Positions 18,207 to 25,148 of a stretch of DNA of 64,000 nucleotides are shown piece by piece; positions within the stretch are counted from its first letter, which is position 1; the number at the start of each line of letters is the position of its first letter. The notes under the pieces were generated by a model, which worked only from the letters and a program-made list of their open reading frames with translations, had not been told where the DNA came from and ran no database searches. This DNA comes from Streptomyces sp. PR69 (GTDB lineage: Bacteria > Actinomycetota > Actinomycetes > Streptomycetales > Streptomycetaceae). The translations under genes were made by a program, and so were the position numbers. The stretch covers positions 124,001 to 188,000 of the forward strand of contig NZ_JAOWCB010000003.1 in the NCBI RefSeq assembly GCF_026420845.1, written 5' to 3'.

Positions 18207-20303
18207 CTAGGCGCCGGGCCCGCCCGGGAAGGCGGCTGGGACCCGGTCCGGGATGATGAACTCGCACCACACGCACTTGCCGCTGCCCCGGGACTCCACC
18301 CCCCACGCCTCCGCAAGCCGGTCCACCAGCATCAGCCCGCGTCCGGAGACGCCGGACACGCCCGCGTCCCGGCGGCGCGGCAGCGCGCTGGAGCGGTCCT
18401 CGACCTCCACCCTGAGCCGGCGTTCCATGGCGGACAGCACCCGGATGGTCACGATCGCCCCGCCGTCGGTGTGCATCAGCGCATTGGTGACCAGCTCGTC
18501 GGCGGCCAGTTCGATCTCGTCCGACCGCTCCCGCGCGCCCCAGGCCCGTACGGCCGCCCTGATCATGTGCCGGGCGGAGCGCAGCGCCTCGGGGTCGTTC
18601 TGCGCGACGTGCTGTTGCAGCCGCCCGCCGGTCTGCGGGCTGACCGTGCCCTTGCGGCGGAGGAGCAGCAGGGCGACGTCGTCCTCGCCGCCGCGTTCGT
18701 CGACCACTTCGCACAGCCGGTCGGCGAGCAGCTGCAGATCGCGTGGCCCGCTGTCCACGAGGGAGGTCAGCAGCTGCATCCCGTCGTCGAGGTCCGAGCC
18801 GGGCATCTCCACCAGCCCGTCGGTGTAGAGCAGCAGGATCTGGCCGGGGTCCAGCTCCACGGTGGTGACGGGGTACTCAAGCCTGCCGAATTCCGCGGAG
18901 AGGCCGAGCGGCAGCCCGCCCTCCACCGGGAGTCTGCGGGTCGCGCCGTCGTTCTGCCGGATCAGCGGGTCGACATGTCCGGCGCGCACCATCTGTACGA
19001 CGCCCGTGGACAGGTCGGCCTCCGCGTAGGTGCAGGTCGCGAAGCGGTCCGTGTCCAGTTCATGGAGGAAGACGGACGCCCGGGCCATCACGGTGGCCGG
19101 AGTGTGTCCCTCGGCCGCGTAGGCGCGCAGCACGATCCGGAGCTGTCCCATGACCGCGGCGGCGTGGGTGTCATGGCCCTGTACGTCCCCGATGACCGCG
19201 CCGACCCGGCCGCCGGGCAGGCTGATGACGTCGTACCAGTCGCCGCCGATGTCCTGGCCGAGGCGGGCGGAGCGGTAGCGCACGGCGATCTGCGCGCCCG
19301 GCACGTCCGGGATGCGCCGCGGCAGCATCGCCTGCTGCAGGCCTTCGGCGAGGTCGTGCTCCTGCTCGTAGAGCATGGCCCGCTGCAGGCTCTGCGCGAT
19401 GCTGCTGCCGAGCGCCACCAGCACATTGCGTTCCTCTGCGCTGAATCCGTACCGGTCGCGGTAGAGCAGGCCCAGCGCGCCGATCGGCCGGGCCTGCGCG
19501 ATCAGCGGCAGATAGGCGGCGGCGTTGATGCCCAGGTGGGCGATGTGCGGCCAGAGCAGCGGATAGGACTCGGCGAAGTCCTCCTTGGACTCGATGAAAC
19601 GGGGGGCGAGGGTGCGCACCACCTCGCTCATCGGATAGCCCTCGTCGATGCGGGTGTAGCGGGTGCCCGGGACGAAGGAGCCTTCGGGGCCCTCGGCCAC
19701 CAGATGGATGCGGCCCGACTCCAGCAGGCCCATGACCAGGCTTGTCGCGCCGAAGTGCTCCAGGCCGTGCGAGTCGTTCAGGATGTCGATCACGTCCTGG
19801 ACGGTTCTGGCGTGGGCGAGCGCGGCTGTGGTGGACTCCACGACGCTGGTCTGGCGGCGGCGTTCGACGTCGACCTCGCGGCGGGCGAGGGAGTCGGCGA
19901 GCTCCTGGGTGGCGTCGCGGACGATGCCGATGATCCGCGTCGGCCGTCCGCTCTCGTCGCGGCGCACCGTGCCCTGGGTGTGCGTCCAGCGCGGGCTTCC
20001 GTCGCGGCAGCGGATGCGGAAGTAGGCGCCGTAGTGGTCCTCCGCGTTCTTGAGTGCCTGGGTGACGACGGTGTCGAGGCGGACACGCTCATCCGCGGGC
20101 ACCCGGGCAGCGAGGCTCTCCGGGCGGCCGTCGAACTCGTCGGGGCGCAGATCGAACACCTCGAGGGCGGACCGGTCCATGTGGAGCAGTCCGCTGGCCA
20201 GATCCCAGTCGAAGCTGCCCATGCGGTTGAGCGTGAGGCTCAGATCCGGGTGGGCCGGCCAGTCGTCGGGGAGCGACAGGGCACCCGCTGCCCGATCAAC
20301 CAT
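18207..20303 (-). CDS. PAS-GAF-SpoIIE phosphatase with C-terminal HATPase (anti-sigma) domain
   Basis: 698 residues, cytoplasmic. A PAS domain (about 20-150; R-W-T-H-T-Q-G-T-V-R, I-I-G-I-V-R-D) is followed by a GAF domain (about 165-320), and a SpoIIE/PP2C phosphatase (about 335-545; G-G-D-W-Y-D, G-D-V-Q-G-H-D, L-L-L-Y-T-D-G-L-V-E). An RsbW-like HATPase (about 570-690; E-L-A-A-D-E-L-V-T-N-A) ends the protein. Such proteins join signal sensing to partner-switching control of sigma factors, dephosphorylating anti-anti-sigma proteins and possibly phosphorylating them. Streptomycetes carry dozens of them. No STAS anti-anti-sigma gene is next to it. Confidence 0.92.
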   Translation of the reverse strand: MVDRAAGALSLPDDWPAHPDLSLTLNRMGSFDWDLASGLLHMDRSALEVFDLRPDEFDGRPESLAARVPADERVRLDTVVTQALKNAEDHYGAYFRIRCRDGSPRWTHTQGTVRRDESGRPTRIIGIVRDATQELADSLARREVDVERRRQTSVVESTTAALAHARTVQDVIDILNDSHGLEHFGATSLVMGLLESGRIHLVAEGPEGSFVPGTRYTRIDEGYPMSEVVRTLAPRFIESKEDFAESYPLLWPHIAHLGINAAAYLPLIAQARPIGALGLLYRDRYGFSAEERNVLVALGSSIAQSLQRAMLYEQEHDLAEGLQQAMLPRRIPDVPGAQIAVRYRSARLGQDIGGDWYDVISLPGGRVGAVIGDVQGHDTHAAAVMGQLRIVLRAYAAEGHTPATVMARASVFLHELDTDRFATCTYAEADLSTGVVQMVRAGHVDPLIRQNDGATRRLPVEGGLPLGLSAEFGRLEYPVTTVELDPGQILLLYTDGLVEMPGSDLDDGMQLLTSLVDSGPRDLQLLADRLCEVVDERGGEDDVALLLLRRKGTVSPQTGGRLQQHVAQNDPEALRSARHMIRAAVRAWGARERSDEIELAADELVTNALMHTDGGAIVTIRVLSAMERRLRVEVEDRSSALPRRRDAGVSGVSGRGLMLVDRLAEAWGVESRGSGKCVWCEFIIPDRVPAAFPGGPGA

Positions 20304-20368
20304 GGAGCCACTCTGCCATCATTCGTCGGTTTCTTCGACTGTTCCGCTCGCCCCTTCCGCGGGCCTGT

Positions 20369-21568
20369 TCAGCCGGGGAAGAGGTCCGGCTGGGCCGGCC
20401 CGTCGGGGGTGATCAGTTCGTCGGGGCCGGTTCTGGTGACGTCGTTCTCGGGGGGCACGGGCGCGTCCGAGGGCGGCGCGGGCGGCGGCTGGTCGGCCCG
20501 GGGCGGCTCGGCCGGCGGCGGCAGGTCGGCCGGCGGCGGCAGGTCGGCCGGCGGCGGGGCGGCGGGGTCGGACGGCGCGGCGGGTGAGCTGCCGGGGGTG
20601 ACCTGCCCGGACCCGTCCGGGGCGACCGGGGCCGGGGTGTCCCGGCCCTGTGCCGGTGCGGTCCGGCCGCCCGCGCCGTCGGGGCTGGCGGGGCTGGCGT
20701 CGGGTGCGGACGGTTCGCCGGCCCGGGGCCCGCCGAAGACGTCGTCGGGGTCGACGGGCGGCAGCACATCGGGCTCCCGGTCCTCCTCGCCGTGGGTGCC
20801 GGTCCTGCGTTCGATCCAGGTGCCGTTGTCCACGTCGACGATGATCAGACTGCTGACGATCTGCGCGGAGGGCTTGACCACCACGCTCCTCTCCGGCTGG
20901 AAGCCGGGCCATGGCTGCCCGCTGTGCACGACGGCGCCCTTGACCGCGACGGGCGGCTTGAGGGGATTGCCGCAGGCGCAGCGTACGCGCGGTGCGCCGT
21001 ACTCGTCCGCCAGCACCGCGGTGCCCGCCTGCAGGACGGACTGGAAGGCGACGGCCGCGCCGGAGCGGTAGCCGTGGTTGGTGACACGGGTGTCGGCGCG
21101 CAGCACAACGGGGGTCAGCCCGCGCAGGAAGGACGGGACGGCCTCCTGGGTGACGCCGGCCGCCTGCGCGAAGGCGCGCGTCTTCGCCTGGTCGGCGCCC
21201 AGCAGGCGCACCTGCCGGTCCGCGTCGCAGCTCGGCTCGTTCCGGATGCCTCCGTAGAGGCCGGCCATCGAGCCCGAGACGGTGCGCAGCGACTGGACGG
21301 TGGGGCTGGTGCTGGGCGAGGGCGTCGGCGTCGGGGCGGCCGTGGGCGACGCGGTCGGTTCGGCGGTCCCGTCGGGGGCGGGGCTGGGCATCATCAGGGA
21401 CGTCGAGCTGGTGAAGGGGTCGGGGCCGGGTGAGGCGACCGGTTGCAGGAGGATCTCCTGCGGCCCCGCCGCTTCGCTGTCGCCGCCGCACCCGGAGGCG
21501 AACAGCACGATGGACAGCGCGACCGCGGCGGCGGACGCGGCATATCCGCGACGCGTGGTTGTGCGCAC
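20369..21568 (-). CDS. Secreted lipoprotein, DUF6777-like, Pro-rich tail
   Basis: 399 residues from a GTG. The signal peptide ends with the lipobox F-A-S-G-C. A Ser/Thr/Pro linker of about 60 residues leads to a globular region (about 95-260) with V-S-G-S-M-A-G-L-Y-G-G, four cysteines including V-R-C-A-C-G-N-P, and a D-N-G-T-W-I-E motif. The final 130 residues are Pro/Ala/Asp-rich and contain the repeat A-D-L-P-P-P three times, which suggests a flexible wall-spanning tail. I match the central part to DUF6777 from memory only. Function is unknown. It is divergent from the yndJ-like operon, and the operators at 21637-21693 lie in their shared promoter region. Confidence 0.78.
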   Translation of the reverse strand: MRTTTRRGYAASAAAVALSIVLFASGCGGDSEAAGPQEILLQPVASPGPDPFTSSTSLMMPSPAPDGTAEPTASPTAAPTPTPSPSTSPTVQSLRTVSGSMAGLYGGIRNEPSCDADRQVRLLGADQAKTRAFAQAAGVTQEAVPSFLRGLTPVVLRADTRVTNHGYRSGAAVAFQSVLQAGTAVLADEYGAPRVRCACGNPLKPPVAVKGAVVHSGQPWPGFQPERSVVVKPSAQIVSSLIIVDVDNGTWIERRTGTHGEEDREPDVLPPVDPDDVFGGPRAGEPSAPDASPASPDGAGGRTAPAQGRDTPAPVAPDGSGQVTPGSSPAAPSDPAAPPPADLPPPADLPPPAEPPRADQPPPAPPSDAPVPPENDVTRTGPDELITPDGPAQPDLFPG

Positions 21569-21636
21569 AGATGCTCCCGACTCTCCTGCCCGGCATGTCG
21601 TTATTCGTTTTGCCGGAATCCCGCGGACACCGCGAC

Positions 21637-21650
21637 TTGAACATGTTCAA
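21637..21650. promoter_or_regulatory. Operator 1: perfect palindrome TTGAACATGTTCAA
   Basis: A perfect 14-base palindrome in the shared upstream region of the lipoprotein and the yndJ-like operon. Its left half supplies the -35 hexamer TTGAAC of a good promoter. A near-identical site follows 43 bases downstream. The spacing and symmetry suit a dimeric TetR- or GntR-like repressor. Confidence 0.7.
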
Positions 21651-21665
21651 AAAACCGCCTACCGT
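21637..21665 (+). promoter_or_regulatory. Predicted vegetative promoter of yndJ-like operon
   Basis: -35 TTGAAC at 21637-21642, 17-base spacer, -10 TACCGT at 21660-21665. Transcription would start near 21672, just before operator 2. Confidence 0.5.
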
Positions 21666-21679
21666 CACCCCCGAAGAAG

Positions 21680-21693
21680 TTGAACACGTTCAA
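21680..21693. promoter_or_regulatory. Operator 2: TTGAACACGTTCAA
   Basis: Differs from operator 1 at one central base, so both outer half-sites TTGAAC/GTTCAA are kept. It lies 14 bases before the chosen start codon of the yndJ-like gene and 43 bases from operator 1 (about four helical turns), so it is placed to block transcription or early elongation. Confidence 0.7.
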
Positions 21694-21706
21694 AGCCCGG
21701 GGTGGG

Positions 21707-22531
21707 ATGGATATGTCCGTGCTGGTCAACCTGATCGTGATGCTCGGCATGCTGTTCGTGGTGCCCGCCGGGCTGCGTCTGATCGACTCCGAGGGGCTCG
21801 CGCCCATTCGGCGGATATGGCCGCTGTTCGCCGTGTGCGGTGCGGTCGCGCTGTGGCTCCCGCGTTCGGCGGCGGCGACGGCCCTTGCCGCCGTATACGC
21901 GATCGGCACCCTGCTGCCGGCCGCGGCCGCCGCCCGCAGGCTGGCGCGCAGCCGCTCCCTCGCGGCGGCCGAGTCGGCGGTGCTCGCCGCCCTGACCGCC
22001 CCCTCGGTGGCGGGGGCGGCGCTGACAGCGGAGCGTGCGGGCCATGAGCTGTTCGGCTTCAGCCTGGAGATCCTGGCCCTGACGGTGCCGCACTTCCACT
22101 ACGCCGGTTTCGCGGCCGCCCTCGTGGCGGGGCTCGTCTGCCGCACCGCGGCGGGACCGGGAGCGCGGTTCGCGGCGTTCAGCGTGCCGCTGGGCACACT
22201 GCTCGTGCTGGCCGGCTATTTCATCGACGACTGGGCCGAGCTGGCCGGAGCGCTCGTCCTGACCGCCGGCATGTGGACGGTGGCAGTGCTGACCTGGCGC
22301 GACATCCGGACCGGCGGACGGGACCGGGTCACCCGCACGCTGCTGACCGTCTCGGCGGCGGTCCTGGCGGCCACCATGCTGCTCGCCCTGAGCTGGGCGG
22401 TCGGCGAGGCCACCGGCCTCCCCCACCCGAACCTGACCTGGATGGCCGCCACCCACGGCCTCGGCAACGCCCTCGGCTTCGCGCTCTGCTCGCTGCTCGC
22501 CTGGCGACGACTCAAGGAAACCCCCGTATGA
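21707..22531 (+). CDS. YndJ-family polytopic membrane protein
   Basis: 274 residues from the ATG at 21707, preceded by GGGGTGGG; a TTG inside operator 2 would give nine extra residues and is less likely. About eight membrane helices cover nearly the whole chain. The final motif M-A-A-T-H-G-L-G-N-A-L-G-F and internal L-T-V-P-H-F-H-Y-A-G-F are typical of the YndJ family, whose function is unknown. It is the first gene of a tight three-gene operon, whose second gene starts at its stop (ATGA). Confidence 0.82.
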   Translation: MDMSVLVNLIVMLGMLFVVPAGLRLIDSEGLAPIRRIWPLFAVCGAVALWLPRSAAATALAAVYAIGTLLPAAAAARRLARSRSLAAAESAVLAALTAPSVAGAALTAERAGHELFGFSLEILALTVPHFHYAGFAAALVAGLVCRTAAGPGARFAAFSVPLGTLLVLAGYFIDDWAELAGALVLTAGMWTVAVLTWRDIRTGGRDRVTRTLLTVSAAVLAATMLLALSWAVGEATGLPHPNLTWMAATHGLGNALGFALCSLLAWRRLKETPV

Positions 22532-23121
22532 ACCTCTCCCACCGCCCCCACCGCCCCCACCGCTTCAGCCGCGCCCGCCGCGGGCCCCGTGCCGACCGGG
22601 ACACGCGCGTGCTCGGCTACGCCGAGGTCGGCGCCACCCGCCATGAGCCGCTGCCCGCCGGCTACTCCCACCTCCGGCACACCGAGCGGATCGGACACGG
22701 CCGCTCCAGCTTCGAGGCGGCGGGCGCCGCGGTCACCACCTGGCGGATGCACCGTCAGTCGGGCGTCCGGGTGGACGCCGACGCGGTGCGGGCGGAGCCC
22801 GGCGTACGGCTCACGGTGTCGGCCGGCCTCGGCCCGCTGCGGCTGAGCGCTCCGTGCGAGGTGGTGTGGACGGCGTACGGGCCGGACCGCACGGGTTTCG
22901 CCTATGGAACGCTGACCGGGCACCCGGAGCGCGGCGAGGAGTCGTTCACCGTCGAGCTCCGCGAGGACGGCGCGGTGTGGTTCACCGTCACCGCCTTCAG
23001 CCGCCCCGCCGTCTGGTACACCCGGCTGGCGGGCCCGATCGTCCCCGTGCTCCAGCGGCTTTACGCCCGCCGGCTCGGCCGTGCTCTGCGGAGCATCGCC
23101 GCAGACCGATACTGGGAGTGA
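22528..23121 (+). CDS. DUF1990 domain protein
   Basis: 197 residues. The ATG overlaps the previous stop by four bases. After a His/Arg/Pro-rich leader of about 25 residues, a DUF1990 domain (about 30-190) shows L-G-Y-A-E-V-G-A-T, G-Y-S-H-L-R-H-T-E-R-I-G-H-G, W-R-M-H-R-Q-S-G-V, F-A-Y-G-T-L-T-G-H-P-E-R-G-E-E-S-F and a late F-S-R-P-A. No signal peptide or membrane helix is evident. The family has no established activity; the fold may bind a lipid or other hydrophobic ligand, judging by the membrane neighbours. Confidence 0.85.
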   Translation: MNLSHRPHRPHRFSRARRGPRADRDTRVLGYAEVGATRHEPLPAGYSHLRHTERIGHGRSSFEAAGAAVTTWRMHRQSGVRVDADAVRAEPGVRLTVSAGLGPLRLSAPCEVVWTAYGPDRTGFAYGTLTGHPERGEESFTVELREDGAVWFTVTAFSRPAVWYTRLAGPIVPVLQRLYARRLGRALRSIAADRYWE

Positions 23122-24527
23122 TGGAATGGTTCACGGATGGTGACTACTGGCTGAGTCGGCTGATCTTCCAGCGGGCTCTCGCCGGTGTGTATCTGATCGC
23201 GTTCCTCACCGCGGCGCTCCAGTTCCGGGCGCTGATCGGTGAGCGGGGCATGCTGCCCGTCCCCGACTATCTGCGGCACACGTCGCCGCGGCAGATGCCG
23301 AGCCTGTTCCATCTCCACTACTCCGACCGCTTCTTCGCCGCGGTCGCCTGGACCGGCTGCGCGCTCGCCGCCGCCCTCGCGGCCGGGGCGGCCGACGATG
23401 TGCCGCTGTGGGCGGCGATGGCCTGGTGGGCGGCGCTGTGGGCGCTGTATCTGTCCATCGTCAACGTGGGGCAGACCTGGTATGGCTTCGGCTGGGAGTC
23501 GCTGCTGCTGGAGACGGGGTTCCTCGCCGTCTTCCTGGGCAACGAGCGGACCGCGCCGCCGGTGCTGGTGCTCTGGCTGCTGCGGTGGGTGCTGTTCCGG
23601 GTGGAGTTCGGCGCGGGGCTGATCAAGATCCGCGGCGATCAATGCTGGCGGGATCTGACCTGCCTCTACTACCACCATGAGACCCAGCCGATGCCGGGGC
23701 CGCTGAGCTGGTTCTTCCACCGGATGCCGCGCCCCCTGCACCGCGTCGAGGCCGCCGCCAACCATGTGACGCAGCTGCTGGTCCCGGTGCTGCTGTTCAC
23801 CCCGCAGCCGGTGGCGTCCGCGGCCGCCGGGCTGATGGTGCTCACCCAGCTGTGGCTGGTGCTGTCCGGCAACTTCTCCTGGCTGAACTGGCTGACGATC
23901 GCACTCGCGCTCTGCGCGGTGGACTTCTCGGCCCTGGCGGCGCCCCCGTCGCTGCCGCGGCCCCCGCTCTGGTACGAGGCCGTCGTCATCGCGGTCGCCG
24001 CCGGGGTGCTGCTGCTCAGCTACCGGCCGGCGCGCAATCTGCTCTCCCGCCATCAGGCGATGAACCGCTCCTTCGACCCCTTCCATCTGGTCAACGCCTA
24101 TGGCGCGTTCGGCTCGGTGGGCCGGATCCGCTTCGAGGTCGTCGTCGAGGGCACGGATGAGCGGGTGCTGCATGAGGGCACGGTGTGGCGCGAGTACGGC
24201 TTCAAGGGCAAGCCCACCGACGTCCGCCGGCTGCCGCGCCAGTACGCCCCGTACCATCTGCGGCTGGACTGGATGATGTGGTTCGCGGCCCTGTCCCCCG
24301 CCTATGCCCGCCCCTGGTTCGGCCCCTTCGCGGCACGCCTGCTGGACGGCGACCGCGACACCCTGCGGCTGCTCGCCCGCAATCCCTTCCCCGACGCCCC
24401 GCCGGTGTACGTGCGCGCCCGGCTGTTCCACTACCGCTTCACCACCTGGCGCGAGCTGCGCACCACCGGCGCCTGGTGGCACCGCACCTATGTGCGCGAC
24501 TTCCTCCGCCCGACGCGGCTGCGCTGA
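23121..24527 (+). CDS. Lipase maturation factor family protein
   Basis: 468 residues, beginning at the ATG of a TGATG junction with the previous gene. It has an N-terminal half with six or seven membrane helices and characteristic LMF stretches: Y-G-F-G-W-E-S-L-L-L-E-T-G-F, F-R-V-E-F-G-A-G-L-I-K-I-R-G-D, and C-W-R-D-L-T-C-L-Y-Y-H-H-E-T-Q-P-M-P. The C-terminal half is soluble and contains F-H-L-V-N-A-Y-G-A-F-G-S-V and Y-A-P-Y-H-L-R-L-D-W-M-M-W. In animals LMF1 helps fold lipoprotein lipase; the bacterial members are uncharacterised. The operon partners suggest a shared role in membrane lipid or envelope biology. Confidence 0.88.
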   Translation: MEWFTDGDYWLSRLIFQRALAGVYLIAFLTAALQFRALIGERGMLPVPDYLRHTSPRQMPSLFHLHYSDRFFAAVAWTGCALAAALAAGAADDVPLWAAMAWWAALWALYLSIVNVGQTWYGFGWESLLLETGFLAVFLGNERTAPPVLVLWLLRWVLFRVEFGAGLIKIRGDQCWRDLTCLYYHHETQPMPGPLSWFFHRMPRPLHRVEAAANHVTQLLVPVLLFTPQPVASAAAGLMVLTQLWLVLSGNFSWLNWLTIALALCAVDFSALAAPPSLPRPPLWYEAVVIAVAAGVLLLSYRPARNLLSRHQAMNRSFDPFHLVNAYGAFGSVGRIRFEVVVEGTDERVLHEGTVWREYGFKGKPTDVRRLPRQYAPYHLRLDWMMWFAALSPAYARPWFGPFAARLLDGDRDTLRLLARNPFPDAPPVYVRARLFHYRFTTWRELRTTGAWWHRTYVRDFLRPTRLR

Positions 24528-24620
24528 GCCCCGGCACGCCCCCGACCATGGCCGAAAACCGGCTGAGCCGCCGCTGAGCCGCCGTCGGCGCGCCGAGCCT
24601 GGCCGGTTCACCCGGACGGC

Positions 24621-24652
24621 CGTACCCCCTGGCTCCGGGGCCAGGGGGTACG
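24621..24652. terminator. Stem-loop terminator of the yndJ/DUF1990/LMF operon
   Basis: Perfect 13-base stem with a 6-base loop between the operon's last stop and the convergent small peptide gene; it can serve both. Confidence 0.75.
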
Positions 24653-24689
24653 AAACTGCGAAACTGCGAAAAGCGGAAGCACCGCGCTC

Positions 24690-24863
24690 TCAGTCGACGC
24701 CGGGCAGGATGTGGGGCTCAGCGAGGTCGTCTTCGTAACCGGCCAGCCGGATGGGCGCCGACCGGGCCCATACATCGAGGCTGTTGAGCTCCTCCGGCTG
24801 ACGGGCTTGCTCGTCGGCGCCTTCCGGTGGGCGCTTGTCATGCTTCGTCACTTCTGTCGTCAC
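24690..24863 (-). CDS. 57-aa acidic peptide, candidate RiPP precursor
   Basis: GTG start at 24863 with AGAGGAG six bases before it. The first half (M-T-T-E-V-T-K-H-D-K, then Pro/Glu/Gln-rich, E-E-L-N-S-L-D) resembles a hydrophilic leader. The second half is a compact, sharply different segment: D-V-W-A-R-S-A-P-I-R-L-A-G-Y, then E-D-D-L-A-E-P-H-I-L-P-G-V-D at the very end. It has no cysteine, no signal peptide and no membrane helix. Leader-like charge, a distinct C-terminal core and the short Asp-ended tail fit a ribosomal peptide precursor, but no modifying enzyme is adjacent. A small protein-interaction partner is an alternative. Coding is supported by the ribosome site and the good codon usage. 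Confidence 0.65.
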   Translation of the reverse strand: MTTEVTKHDKRPPEGADEQARQPEELNSLDVWARSAPIRLAGYEDDLAEPHILPGVD

Positions 24864-25081
24864 CGCGCACTCCTCTGTGTCGCGTAAGGGGACAGGGGCA
24901 GTTCGGTCGCGGTGGCGCCGTTGCTGGCGGGACCGCGGCCTGCTTTCAGGCCTGTCCCAGGACGGCCGAGGGGGCTTCGTGGATCCCTTGGAGGCCGTCC
25001 GTCCACCCAAGACTAACCAAATGAGCGCGCCCCCGCTCGATGGGGCCTGTAAATCTGCTCAATTCCGGCCAGTTGCCCTAT

Positions 25082-25105
25082 GGTCCGTTGAACGGTCCGT
25101 TGAAC
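25082..25105. repeat. Tandem 12-base direct repeat upstream of the peptide gene
   Basis: GGTCCGTTGAAC occurs twice in a row. Read on the minus strand it gives TTCAACG heptamers 12 bases apart, followed by CATAGGGC, a layout reminiscent of AfsR/SARP activator sites, which overlap the -35 region. It lies about 220 bases before the 57-aa peptide gene on the same strand sense. The function is a guess. Confidence 0.5.
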
Positions 25106-25148
25106 CTATGAGGAACTTGGGTGGTGTGCGTCTTGTGTGACGGACGAG

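Noticed and set aside
18168..21071. 967-residue plus-strand open frame
   Set aside because: Antisense to the SpoIIE phosphatase and the lipoprotein, both of which have clear domains; mirror-frame composition.
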